Assembly (NCBI GenBank): GCA_963971425.1
Contig: CAXARX010000684.1
Location: 1 to 64,000, forward strand
Reading direction: 5' to 3'
DNA from: Bryoerythrophyllum caledonicum
Taxonomy: Eukaryota > Streptophyta > Bryopsida > Pottiales > Pottiaceae
Length of the DNA: 64,000 bases
Shown: positions 10,880-21,594 of the stretch, one piece after another
Position numbering within the stretch: position 1 is the stretch's first letter
How the letters are laid out: every line of letters begins with the position of its first letter
Notes under the pieces: generated by a model
Told to the model about the DNA's origin: nothing
Databases searched by the model: none
Seen by the model: the letters and a program-made list of their open reading frames with translations, nothing else
Position numbers and translations under genes: made by a program

Positions 10880-11380
10880 AAATTTTGCATTGAGATTTCG
10901 CACTTTTGTCGCAGAACTCAATTTTCTGCGACGCGATTTCCACTGTCTTCGGGGTAATGAATACACCATCTGCGCATTTCTGTTGCGACCTAAACGCGTA
11001 GGGAATTAGCATTCAGCAAGTTAATTTCCCGACTCAAGAGCGCACCCACGTGCTCGACCTGTACACACAATGCACTAAAGTCGACTTGAGCGCAGCGAAA
11101 TTATTTCGCGACGCGGGACCTAAGGCGCTTGCAATTGCAAAATCATATTTTACTGCTGAAATGCATGCGGCTTATTGAATTCGGAGCAGAGTCTTTAGCG
11201 TAATGAACACGCCATGTGCGCTTTATGAACGCGAGCATAATATTCAGGGTGGAGAATTTACTTTCAGCAAGTTAATTGCACCATGCTAACTTCGCGAGAC
11301 GAAATCTAAAGTCGCAGCGGAAGTGCGCGTAATGAGTGCCCTGTACATGTTCATTACGCCGAAGATAGTGGCTATTTCCT

Positions 11381-11491
11381 ATTCGCGTACCGGATGACGC
11401 AACAGCAACATCACTACCGTCAGTTGCGCAAATTTACCGACGCGTTTTACTGTTATTCATAGTAGAAAAACTCACTCGACCGATATAGCCG
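11381..11491. repeat. Single arm related to the fold-back element
   Basis: TTCGCGTACCGGATGACGCA through AACTCACTCGACCGATATAG matches the right arm of 10549-10879 with scattered differences. The partner arm is absent. Confidence 0.65.
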
Positions 11492-12990
11492 ATACAGGAG
11501 ATGCCGTAGCCAAAAACGCATACTAAGCAGTTTTTAATTTGTAGTGCAAGATTTATGCATCAAAAAGTTGCTGATTTATTTTGTCGTGCACAAACTTTCT
11601 CGCATAAGTGATTTAGTTCAAGTTTTCCCGTGTTTGAGTTTTTATTCAGCCCGTTTTCGATTCCTTCTTTGGCAGCAATCTATCTTATTTGCACGCTTAC
11701 AAGTGCTTTTGATGGAGTCTCTTACACAGGAATACTTGCTCAGCCAGAAAAGACATGTTTAAATATTTCGTTCCGAGGTTGTGCCTGAACAGCAACGGAA
11801 CTTTTTACAAATCATTATGCACTGCGAAGTACTTCTGAAATTGCACACGCAAAGTTTAAGGGACCCGTCGATTGCATTCAGTAATTCATGCAGTACAGCG
11901 TTTCCGGAAAACATAATGATGACGCAAAAATACGCCATCAGGTGACGAGACCAAGTGATGACAAGTTAACCGGAGAATTTGCGAAGCAAAATTACGTGGA
12001 AAGTTTGTTTTAGCAAGCGCAACTGGCCAAGCCGAAATGTTTGGCCGCAGAATGAGAAGTGGAAAGTGTGAAGGAAATTGTAAAGCAATCTTCCGGCTGA
12101 AATGAACACGCAGAAGAATTGTACAGCCGGAAAAATCAAAACTCGGTCATACTGCATAGCCATTTTGCCGCTTCGACGCCCCCAAATTAAATATTGTATT
12201 CACGTTATGTAAGTTTTTTATGCAATACCAGATATCACGATTCGTAAAGCCTGCTGAAGTTTACGACGTCAGGGAGGCATGTACTGGAACACCCTGGATA
12301 CACCACGACCAAGAATTGTTCGTTTTCCTAAGTCAAAATGCGAAATTAGTCAGAATAGTGTGAGAAAAATAATCGAGGTACATGCGGAGTTTTCCGGTAA
12401 ATGACAGCAAAAGGAGGAAAATTTTTTAAACTGTTCAGAATTTTTTTCGTGCTTTTCTGGCATCGTAAACTTCAGCGGACTTGTCCAATGGGGCTAACAT
12501 TTGATACTGAATCCAAATAGAGTAAATAAAAAAACACATTGTGATATTTGTCTCTTTTATTTTTGAAGTTATTACGTAGAAAAAAAGAATTGTATCCGCT
12601 GGGTGCGGCTTACAAGGATTCATCACTGCGGTAGCTCTTAAGCAGCGCACACTCCCTATTATTTGCTTTTTCACTTACAAAGCATTAAAATAAAAAATCA
12701 AATAAAAACGAGTGTGCGCTGCCTCCGCGCACAAACGTTGTCGCGCACGTAAGTACGCGACACACGTGAGCAGTCTCTGCTCGTGTATGGTACATGATGT
12801 ACCGAATGCGCTTCACAGCGTGTGAACCGCGTTGTGTCTGCGCACAATGCAGTTGCGTACAATATCGCATTGCAGTATAAAACCGTACTGCGATGCATGA
12901 CAGCGCTGTGAGACGCTTGAGACGCTGCAGCGCTGTTCAGTACGGCCCCGTACGGACCCTTTTCGTGACTGTACTTACCAACGCTGTACG
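11492..12990. other. Intergenic, no gene recognised
   Basis: No convincing coding frame. A short string, CTGAAGTTTACGACGTCAGG near 12255, recurs inverted near 12459-12476 (GGCATCGTAAACTTCAGCGG), hinting at a decayed inverted-repeat element of about 230 bp. The stretch 12590-12632 is the inverted copy of the 40-bp motif also seen near 1118 and 9517. Confidence 0.35.
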
Positions 12991-13009
12991 CGCGTTGATC
13001 TACAGCTCA

Positions 13010-13305
13010 AATCCGGATCCAAAATTGCTGCAAACACATTTTTGGATCCGGTTCCATAATTGCTGCACTAGCATTTCTGGATCCGAATCCAAGATTGCTG
13101 CACAGACATTTTTGAAGCCGGACCCAGAATTGCTGCACTAGCATTTTTAGAGCCGGATCCACAATTGCTGCCAGACAATTTTGGATCCGGATCCATAATT
13201 GCTGCACTAGCATTTTTAGATTCAGATCCATAATTGCTGCACTAGCATTTTTAGATCCGAATCCATAATGGCTGCACTAGAATTTTTGGAGCAGTATCCA
13301 AGAAC
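13010..13305. repeat. Minisatellite, 35-bp unit, about 8 copies
   Basis: The TTGCTGCA core recurs at about 13025, 13060, 13095, 13130, 13165, 13199, 13234 and 13269 (TGGCTGCA in the last), a strict 34-36 bp period. The unit reads roughly GGATCCGGATCCATAATTG, then CTGCACTAGCATTTTT. Unit drift is about 10-20%. BamHI-like GGATCC palindromes make each unit partly self-complementary. Confidence 0.9.
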
Positions 13306-13459
13306 GTAATTGTATCGCGCGCTGCAAAAAAATGGAATAGTCTTTTGTTATTTATTTAGTGTGTGTCATTTCAGTTTGTCGCGAAAACATGGGATTTATC
13401 ACTGCTATGCAGTGATGAATCCAAAAAACTTAATTTATGTATACAAGTTTTAACTTTTC

Positions 13460-15262
13460 AATATCATAATTGCTAATTAAAAATGGCTTGCAAGCACCTT
13501 ACACTGGCAGGCTAACGTTTACTTTGCGCAAACCGTTTTGCTTACGTTTTTCCTCTCCGAAGTGACTGAACTACACAATTTCATCGCTTCTTCTTTGCTT
13601 ACTTGTATCCTACAACATCAGGCGAGCTGCTTCGCATCCCGCATTGCAGCTTTTTCCAAGCATGACAGGCCGCAAAAACAAAAGTGCAAAACCTGCATCT
13701 CAAAACGACAAATGTGCCGTCATCACGTCATCTCGTGGACAAAAGCGTCACGAGCATTCCAACAGCCCTACGAACAACAAACGACACGATGCATCACAGG
13801 TTATTTCGGAAATTGATCTTCCAGACGAAGATGAACTGCTCTCCGACAACGATACGACTCTTCACACTGCGATTTCGTCTTCATTCCAAACCATGCAACT
13901 CTGCGATGATGCAAGAAAGAAAGATGCATCATCTACTACAGCCATTGCAACCACACAAGCCGCCGTGCCAACTTCCTCCACCAGCTTAGGAGGTTCCGAT
14001 AGTACCACCATGCCAATTCCTAACGCACAAGATATCAGCCCAGGGTTAAGCGCATCGTGTGTTAGTGCTCCTGTTTTTCCTTTACCAATACCGTCCAATA
14101 CGTGCGCTACTCATTCAAATTATCAACCAAGCACTAGATCTTCAACCCGCAGCAGCAACACGACTGCGGTTCAAAAAGGTTTGCTTCGTCAACAGGCCTT
14201 GGACAATGTTCTATCAAATTGCCTGCATGACGCTATCACACCAGCGGTTCTACGGCAGGTAATTGCTTCCACTGTATTTTCTTTGGAGGATAAATTCGAC
14301 AATACTATTGCTAATCTCCTGGACGAAAATAAACGAATTGATGCCGATCGCGAGTCATTACGTCAGCAACTTCAAAAACAAACACAACAAAATGATGCAT
14401 TGCGTAAGGAACTTGCACTTCTTCATTCGTCGATGGACGAGCTTCGCGAAGCGCGCGTCGTGCAGACCAATCTCACGCCATCTTCGTCTCATGCAAACAT
14501 TGGTGGTCACATGCTTTCGACTTCTGCGATGCAGCTGCATTTTCCACCACTGCCAAATGCTGACGTGCGCGCGGCTTCAACATATTCGTCACGCACGCAA
14601 GCCAGTGCAACGCGACGAAAGACGCCGTATCATCAACCCATACCCGGAAGCACACTAACAGCTAGCAGCAGCCCGCGCAGCGGACGCTCGGTGATTCGTG
14701 CAGCTTTAAAAATCGCTCCTTCAACTGCGGCGTTCGATGCCGCACCCATACGCCGCCAATTTAAACTATGGCTTGATAGACGCTGTCCGTCCGCCAGTTG
14801 CGCTTTTCATATCGACTCTGCGTATCAGGTGCTTTTAAGTGTGCCGCATCAGGAATTTGAAGGCTTGCAAGCATCACTTTTGACCCACGCGGACGACGAC
14901 GATTTGCCGGTTTTAATCACTAAATCCGAACCGGCTATTTAAAGTCCATAAGCTGTTGCTAGACGTGCTGGCAGCTATTACGAAAGAAACTCTATGCGAT
15001 ACACTACTTGGAGCAAATCCCTGGTTGCAAGCAATTAAAACAGAACTCGGCGGCACTTTTCAGTTGACCGCTGTCAATGATCATATTTCCTGGCGTTCTA
15101 TGCAAAAGGCTCGTCAAAGTGCAGCAATGGTGGGCAAATCGCCGGCGGAAATTCGCTCGTTACTGTTGGCGAAACGGCCTACTAGGGCCGTGCACATAGT
15201 GGTCAACGTTGCAACCAACGAGAGTATTGATAAAGCGCTATCGTATCTAGTTGGACGTCGCA
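13460..15262 (+). mobile_element. LINE copy, 5' end plus ORF1 only
   Basis: Homologous from about 13460 to the element starting near 27795: both read AATTGCTAATTAAAAATGGC then TTGCAAGCACC at their 5' ends. Similarity holds through ORF1 and stops at about 15262, where the other copy goes on into its zinc-knuckle region. Having the 5' end but not the 3' end is the reverse of usual LINE truncation, so a deletion or rearrangement removed the rest. Confidence 0.75.
13662..14942 (+). pseudogene. LINE ORF1 protein (coiled coil), copy 1
   Basis: ORF1 of non-LTR elements binds the element RNA and chaperones nucleic acid. Start at MTGRKNKSAKPASQN, chosen because both copies share it. An N-terminal Ser/Thr-rich low-complexity region is followed by a helical segment near residues 175-270 with heptad-like leucines (VLRQVIASTVFSLEDKF, then LRQQLQKQTQQNDALRKEL), a coiled coil. 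Next are a linker and an RRM-like region starting near IRRQFKLWLDRRCP. The frame ends early at 14942. Compared with the second copy, two bases are missing there, and the matching sequence continues in another frame to about 15262. Very similar to 28001-29434. Confidence 0.8.
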
Positions 15263-16403
15263 TCGTGATGGAAATGACGTTTCCTTCACTGCCTTTCTGT
15301 TTCTGCATTTAGGTTTTTGTCCTATAGTTTTCGTAAGGGAATAAAAGTATTATTTGTACTACAGTAGCTAGTACTACCTTTGGGTAGTACTTGGCTACTG
15401 TAGTTATTGGTCAGGAATTATTAGTATTACAGTATTATGTACTGTAAACTGGTGTTTACTGGTATATTGGATTTGTTAGTTTAAAGTAGTATGTTTTATG
15501 GTAGTTATATTGTAAGTTCATAGGATCGGACTTTAGATGGGGTTTAGGCTGGATTTTTGGTAGTTTGGTACTTATGATAGTAACTCTACTAGAGAACCTA
15601 GGTTCTATGCAAGATCTATCTGTTTCTAAGGTCTTATCCTAGGTAGTTGAGATTCTAGGTTGTTTATAGGGAATTATGTGAGGTCAGCAGGGTTCCGGGC
15701 ACACAGACGTGTGTGTCAGGTTTCAGCTGACTTCAGACTGATTTCATTTGATTGAATGGTTGTTTTTCCTGGTTTTTGTGCCTTCGGCGAAAAAGGTAGA
15801 ATTTGGTTTTTTAGCCGGTTCTCCATGCTTTTTGCTGTTGGTTTTTCAGTATATGTTTAGAGTTTCCAGCGTGATTTAACGTACAATGAAACAATACGTA
15901 ATTTTCGCCATTCTTTACGCTTAACTCAACATATCTCTACGGGCATCTTCTATCGTCTCCAACTTCCCCTCGTTCTGCATACAACAGAACGACGACGTCC
16001 ACAACGTGATACACATTGGGCTCAACTTATTATCGTTCCCTACGTATGTTGCTCAACGGCAACTAGCCCATCGCCGTGACAATTCACTCGTTCGACAATA
16101 CAAGGCGTAGGATATTTCTATTTTACGTCGATTTTATCTGACATGCGAACCGAACGATACAAACACGATCAGTTGAGTTTCATCGTCAGTAGACATCAGC
16201 ATTTATTCGACAAGACCGAATCAGCAAGCAGTTTTAGCTTCGACGAGCCGACGACTACGCTATGATAGCATGCTTCGAGTAGCGACGTGCCGTTGACATG
16301 TTGATCGATATTTGAGAACTGCCGCCGTGAAGGTAGCCAAGTCCGATTCTTTTTCCTCAACCGATGAAATTTTTGATCGCGCTTTGTGCTAAAGTTGACC
16401 AGT
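15263..16403. other. Intergenic; possible short decayed coding trace
   Basis: Begins with TAGTATTAC/TAGTACT-rich sequence (15350-15500) without a gene. A frame from about 15876 to 16079 without ATG reads like coding sequence (IFYRLQLPLVLHTTERRRPQ) but I cannot place it. It ends at the target site of the LTR element (CAGT, 16400-16403). Confidence 0.35.
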
Positions 16404-16980
16404 TGTTACACGTATTTTCGCTGTTCTACAACTTGCGTATTCTTTTCGCCTTTCACCGAACTGCGTGTCTACTTTTCTAACTAGTGGTCATGTGAATCAT
16501 GTTTTGTTCTTCGTCCCGTAGCAACGAACGACTTTTGTACTTTTGCAGTTTCTGGGAATTTGTGTGCGTACTGAACTCTTTTCTCGAAATTTCTCTAAAT
16601 TCGTTTCTATGGAGTTTTTGCGTAAATGTACCGTGTAAAATTTGAGTATAAAAGCGGCGTTGCTTTTCGTCACTTTTACGGTTCTTCTTCGACGACGAAT
16701 TTCTGCTCCGTCCCGTGATTTAATTTTGTCGAATCATGGTTTCTTTTTTTAATGTAGTTTTCTTCGATTATATTTCTAAGTCCTAATTGTGTCAAGTCAT
16801 GGTTTTATTTCGAACTGAAGTTTTTAGTTTAAGTCAACCAAACTTTACTGCATCTCGCCCGCAGACTTCAGACAGTGAACCGTCCACAAAACCAGCTCAG
16901 CTTCGGAGTAGTAACGACATCCACAACAGCGTCCCCGATAGTTTCGATTAAAATGTTAGCGTAGAGCGAAATACGTGACA
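16404..16980 (+). repeat. 5' LTR of LTR retrotransposon 1
   Basis: 577 bp, TGTTAC...GTGACA. Contains a TATA box (GAGTATAAAAGCGGCG near 16645) that probably starts the element transcript. Nearly identical to 20769-21344. Confidence 0.9.
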
Positions 16981-17537
16981 TTTTTGGCGCCCGCGCGGGG
17001 TCTGCAGTGGCTTTGTGGACGAGTCTGCATTGGCTTTGTGGAGTTGCTTGTGTTTTATTTGGTGCGACGTTTGAGGTGATTAATGTCGTTTTACAGTAAC
17101 AATCTGTCGACAGAGTGGCTTTGTGGACGCGTCTGGTGTTTAAAACAGTGAGTAGCAGAGTGTAATTTTGATGTCGGTTTGTTTATGTGCCGTCATTTCG
17201 TGTCGAAGAATTGGTTTTATTGATGCGACGTTGAAAGTGATTGACGTCGTTCAGCAGTATCAATTTGATTGGTTTGGTTCTCTTTATCGTTGGCGACTAT
17301 TCGAAAATAATTGACGTATTTTATGACGACCGCTGCACGTTTATTGAAGTGTCTAAGTTTATTAGTGCTAAAAGCGACTAACAACTTTCATATTCTTATG
17401 TATGAAATCAAGTTTTCCTGCGCATTATTTAAGGAACCTGTGTGAGAGGCGTGTGTACAGCATTGCGAAAAACATCTTTAATACGACAACGATTATATTA
17501 TAGCAAGTCATGTACATTTATTAGTAGTGACGACCAA

Positions 17538-20000
17538 ATGGATAGAGTGTTTGATCCTGGAAAGTTTGCCCAGGACGCCGCGGCTGCTTGCGTGGAGAAA
17601 AAGCGTATGCGAGAGGTTATAGAAACGTTTACTGGGATAAACGCAGCACTTTTATTCACGTGGTTACGACGATATGATAACATTGCAGAAGCACTGCGTT
17701 GGACAGATACGCAGAAAGTACTCAAATTACCACTTTATTGCGAAGACTATGCATTATTTTGGACTAATAAGTTTATCGATAATAATCCGACCGCCACGTG
17801 GCATGCGTTGAAGGATGCGTTAGTGGACGAGTTTGTCCCCGAAGGTTTCGCGAAACAAGCATCCGAGTTGTTGCAAAATGTTTTTTTATTATCCGATGAC
17901 AACCTTACATCCTATTATTACAAAGTTGTTATGCTGTGCGAGCAGTTGAATAAAAATATGACCGACGCTGAAAAAGTGGGACACTTGCTAAATGGCTTAA
18001 AACGATATTTTCTTAGTGTTTACAAGTTAGTAGCACATACAAATCCGACCAGTCCCCGAATGTTTTTGGATAAAGTTAGATGTGCGTTTAAAATTGAACG
18101 TGAATTGAGCCTAGAAACGACAAACTATCCAAACGATGACTATTGTTACAATCCAAGAAATTATCCCACGTGTCAATACTCAACACACAATACGTATAGT
18201 AGTTGGCGACAACCACAACATCAAACGATTTCTGTTTCTTGTCATCTCTCAAGCAATACTCGCTATCCGTTACAGCATAATTTTAGTGAGCAGTCGCGAG
18301 TGATACATTATGCTCCATACATGCGTCCGTGTTATTCGAATCAGCAACCTGGTCCCGTAATTGTCACGTCTAAAAATCCGAACAGTCCCTTATCCCTTAA
18401 CGAAGCTGGTTCCCAAGCTACAACTGGAGCTCATTGTTATACAAATTTAACTCTTCCCCAATTACAAGATGAACAGCAGTTCACTCCCGTTCAAAGTTTA
18501 TGCAACGATGCCAAAATAGTTCCCGACTCGTCGACAACTGTATCAACATCTGTCAAGTATGATTGTAAATCACACAAGGCTCGCGATAACGAAGAGAAAA
18601 CGATTGAAGAAATGAAAGCTGTCGATCAGAATCTACCTTTGAACACGAAAATTGCGACAATTTTGTCCTCGACAATAAATGACGCTGACACGGTGGTCCC
18701 TGCGAGTACGCTTGAGAAAAGCATTGATGCTGTTAAATTATTCCCTGACCCGCTTATCACGAGCCTAATCATTGCTGTTCACAACGCTTCGCTTGCAAAG
18801 GAGAGAAAACTCGACTCTGCTTATCCCGTTACTGATATTACGGCTGAGCCTGTCACTGATACTTTCCCCACGTCAAATGTTGCAAAAGAAAGTAGTATGA
18901 CTGATGTTGTTGTCCCGTTATGCGAAAATGTGTCGACAGATCGTGAAGCAAATTTATTTATAAAGCTGGCCGATACTGGACGAGCCTCTACTTTAACGCC
19001 AGCACTAGAAGCTATTTCGAACGGCAACGTAGATATTCAGCATAGTTATGCTCACAAAGTAGTTGAAGAAGACATTGAGGAGGTGAACTCGTCCCGTTTA
19101 AATAAAGTTACGTCAGAACCTGTTAATCGCCCGAAGTTTGACGACGAAGATTCGGGTGTTGAAGCTGATAACGAGCTTACAACTAATGATAATGTTCAGC
19201 ATGCCAACGGGAAGCCAAGTGTATTCACAACGATTGCAGAAAAGTTTTCCAGTATAGATTGCGCGGCCAGTACGATGAATATTCAGCAGTATCTTCTGTC
19301 TTTGAAATTTATGCAAATTTTCGTTGTGCTTTGTATTGGTATTATTTTTGTCAGTACGATAAGTGCGTATCGCGGCAACGATGAGTTAACTGTCCCCGCT
19401 TTTGACGATGTTAAGGCTGGTCAAGTTCCTGTTACAAATTCATGTTCGTCTGCGTCCCTGAAAAATGAAGTGCTTAGCTCAGTGAAACTGGTGGAAGCTG
19501 AAGTAATCCCGATGAAGCTGGTAATGGAGAATTCGATCATTTCGCAAGTCTATAGTGATGATGATAATAAATGTGCGACTGCAGGAGGAGAAGTAGATTG
19601 TGTTGAAAGAAGTTTGCGAAATGTCGACGATACTGTTTACAACGCTGAGAGTTTGGGATTTGACGATGGGCATGACGAGACTGATATTGCACGTCGCGAA
19701 TACGATGCTAATGTTTATTCACAGATGCGAAACAAGACAAAAACTCAGAGAGCTGTGACACTGACTGCGAAAAGTTTATCCCTAATCTTATTTTATGCCG
19801 TTCGTCACATGGTGAAGAAATATGCAAAAATGTTAATGCCATCCATGCTGAACACGACGTTATCTGCAAATTATCTAAAGCATAGCAAGCGCCCACCGCC
19901 TGAACCGCCTCCGATTTTTTATTATTTGTCTTCGCTGTTTAACGTTCTTTATTTCGGATTAAATTTTGTCGAATCATATTTTTCTGTGCTCGAGTTTTGA
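17538..20000 (+). CDS. Gag-like protein of LTR retrotransposon 1 with C-terminal membrane spans
   Basis: Start taken at MDRVFDPGKFAQD, the first ATG at the head of the conserved part. The frame reads open for about 820 codons. The first 200 residues are helical and Gag/capsid-like: FTGINAALLFTWLRRYD, then TATWHALKDALVDEFVP, LTSYYYKVVMLCEQLN and KVGHLLNGLKRYF, the usual order of retrotransposon Gag capsid domains. A long low-complexity Ser/Thr/Glu-rich middle follows. A clear hydrophobic span (MQIFVVLCIGIIFVSTI) lies near residue 630 and a second hydrophobic tail follows a PPPEPPP stretch. No zinc knuckle, protease or polymerase motif was seen. Membrane spans in a Gag-type frame are unusual. 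The protein would form particles in relatives; membrane attachment is inference. Confidence 0.7.
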   Translation: MDRVFDPGKFAQDAAAACVEKKRMREVIETFTGINAALLFTWLRRYDNIAEALRWTDTQKVLKLPLYCEDYALFWTNKFIDNNPTATWHALKDALVDEFVPEGFAKQASELLQNVFLLSDDNLTSYYYKVVMLCEQLNKNMTDAEKVGHLLNGLKRYFLSVYKLVAHTNPTSPRMFLDKVRCAFKIERELSLETTNYPNDDYCYNPRNYPTCQYSTHNTYSSWRQPQHQTISVSCHLSSNTRYPLQHNFSEQSRVIHYAPYMRPCYSNQQPGPVIVTSKNPNSPLSLNEAGSQATTGAHCYTNLTLPQLQDEQQFTPVQSLCNDAKIVPDSSTTVSTSVKYDCKSHKARDNEEKTIEEMKAVDQNLPLNTKIATILSSTINDADTVVPASTLEKSIDAVKLFPDPLITSLIIAVHNASLAKERKLDSAYPVTDITAEPVTDTFPTSNVAKESSMTDVVVPLCENVSTDREANLFIKLADTGRASTLTPALEAISNGNVDIQHSYAHKVVEEDIEEVNSSRLNKVTSEPVNRPKFDDEDSGVEADNELTTNDNVQHANGKPSVFTTIAEKFSSIDCAASTMNIQQYLLSLKFMQIFVVLCIGIIFVSTISAYRGNDELTVPAFDDVKAGQVPVTNSCSSASLKNEVLSSVKLVEAEVIPMKLVMENSIISQVYSDDDNKCATAGGEVDCVERSLRNVDDTVYNAESLGFDDGHDETDIARREYDANVYSQMRNKTKTQRAVTLTAKSLSLILFYAVRHMVKKYAKMLMPSMLNTTLSANYLKHSKRPPPEPPPIFYYLSSLFNVLYFGLNFVESYFSVLEF

Positions 20001-20125
20001 GTCAAACATCCCCATATTCATGTTTTGAATCATATTTCTCTGTTGTCGAGTTTTGTCGGATCATATTCCCCTGTTGTCGAGTTTTGTCGAATCATACTTT
20101 CCCGTACGCAAGTTTTGTTCGACTA
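19960..20125 (+). repeat. Short tandem repeat in the 3' internal region of LTR element 1
   Basis: TTTTGTCGAATCATA and GTCGAGTTTTG strings recur about four times at roughly 30-bp spacing. The same TTTTGTCGAATCATGG string lies in the LTRs near 16724 and 21089, so the array seems to be built from an LTR-derived motif. Confidence 0.7.
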
Positions 20126-20380
20126 TTTATGTATTATTAAGTGTATCGACACTAGTATTCATTGTATGCTGTAATTTACTTTTCGCACGGATCCACATTT
20201 GCTCCACATTATTTTCCTGGCACATCTACGGCGAGATCCACATTAGATCCACAAATTGTATGCCGCGCGACTTGGCACTTCGACCGGCGCCGAAAGCTCG
20301 AGTGCTTTGCATCATAGTTACTAGTGTACTCTTCAGTGTATTACTTCTTCGTACTCTTAAGTGTATCGAAATTCATTAAA

Positions 20381-20581
20381 ATGGCCGTTGAATGTCCCGA
20401 CTGCAGGAAAAGTTACGCGTCGACAAGGTCGTTACGAAAACGGCGCCTGCCCAAGCGCATGGTGCAACATGCATTCTCTGGTAATTTGCTCAACGTTGTC
20501 TGTTCCAACAATATTAATCAACGACAATGGCAGTTTAGCAAAAGACGCAAAGAAACAGCAACAGTTGGGGATGAAGCGTGA
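20381..20581 (+). CDS. Small accessory frame in LTR element 1, Cys/His-bearing
   Basis: ATG in good context (AAAATGGCC) gives 66 residues: MAVECPDCRKSYASTRSLRK and on to a QH pair, then a basic and polar tail. CPDC plus later His resembles half of a C2H2 finger, but the spacing is not canonical. It lies between the Gag-like frame and the 3' LTR, where LTR elements often carry small extra genes. Function unknown. Confidence 0.4.
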   Translation: MAVECPDCRKSYASTRSLRKRRLPKRMVQHAFSGNLLNVVCSNNINQRQWQFSKRRKETATVGDEA

Positions 20582-20768
20582 TTTTTGTTTATTTTTCTTC
20601 TGTTTTTGATATATGTACGTTTTCTTCTATTCGTGCATTTCGATTTTCGCTTCTGCTTGAGTACAACTGCATGTTTAAGGTACTGTTATTCTATAGCTAT
20701 TGTTCTACTAATGTTTTTGATAGTTCCAAACGCGAGGACGGTTTGTTTCTTTTAAGGGGGGGATATTT

Positions 20769-21344
20769 TGTTACACGTATTTTCGCTGTTCTACAACTTG
20801 CGTATTCTTTTCGCCTTTCACCGAACTGCGTGTCTACTTTTCTAACTAGTGGTCATGTGAATCATGTTTTGTTCTTCGTCCCGTAGCAACGAACGACTTT
20901 TGTACTTTGCAGTTTCTGGGAATTTGTGTGCGTACTGAACTCTTTTCTCGAAATTTCTCTAAATTCGTTTCTATGGAGTTTTTGCGTAAATGTACCGTGT
21001 AAAATTTGAGTATAAAAGCGGCGTTGCTTTTCGTCACTTTTACGGTTCTTCTTCGACGACGAATTTCTGCTCCGTCCCGTGATTTAATTTTGTCGAATCA
21101 TGGTTTCTTTTTTTAATGTAGTTTTCTTCGATTATATTTCTAAGTCCTAATTGTGTCAAGTCATGGTTTTATTTCGAACTGAAGTTTTTAGTTTAAGTCA
21201 ACCAAACTTTACTGCATCTCGCCCGCAGACTTCAGACAGTGAACCGTCCACAAAACCAGCTCAGCTTCGGAGTAGTAACGACATCCACAACAGCGTCCCC
21301 GATAGTTTCGATTAAAATGTTAGCGTAGAGCGAAATACGTAACA
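20769..21344 (+). repeat. 3' LTR of LTR retrotransposon 1
   Basis: 576 bp, TGTTAC...GTAACA. Preceded by a purine-rich primer tract at about 20754-20768. Followed by CAGT, the target duplication. Confidence 0.9.
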
Positions 21345-21594
21345 CAGTTTCGGTCAGCGAACTAGGAAGATTATTCAAACCAATATTACAGTTGCGTAGC
21401 ATTTACAGTCTCGTGTACAAACGCCGACAAGCCAGCGGCGGCGCCGCATGACGGCAGTTATAATCTCATTATGCTCGAACGTTGCGTAATACGCAGAGCG
21501 TATTCCGGTTAATCTTGTACAGCAGCTTTGATAGCTGGTATGCCGTGCTTACTGTACAGCGTATTCATTAAGGTATAAAACGCGAAATTTGTCG

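Larger units (their letters stand above)
16404..21344 (+). mobile_element. LTR retrotransposon 1, young, Gag-type frame only
   Basis: LTRs 16404-16980 and 20769-21344 begin TGTTAC and end GTRACA. The 4-bp duplication CAGT flanks the element (16400-16403 and 21345-21348). A primer-binding-like TGGCGCCCGCGCGGGG follows the 5' LTR at 16985, and a purine tract (AAGGGGGGGATATT) precedes the 3' LTR. The two LTRs differ at only about two positions, so insertion is very recent. The parts seen are a long Gag-like frame and a small extra frame. No reverse transcriptase or integrase is visible, so it must have moved with enzymes from a relative. A 4-bp duplication fits Gypsy/Ty3-like elements; family is inferred. 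Confidence 0.85.

Noticed and set aside
12893-13231. Frames on both strands with repeated Ser-Asn/Leu-Leu units
   Set aside because: They are translations of the 35-bp minisatellite.
15876-16079. Short frame without ATG containing HTTERRRPQ-type sequence
   Set aside because: Looks coding-like but is only about 68 codons, has no start, and I could not assign it; kept only as a note in the intergenic entry.
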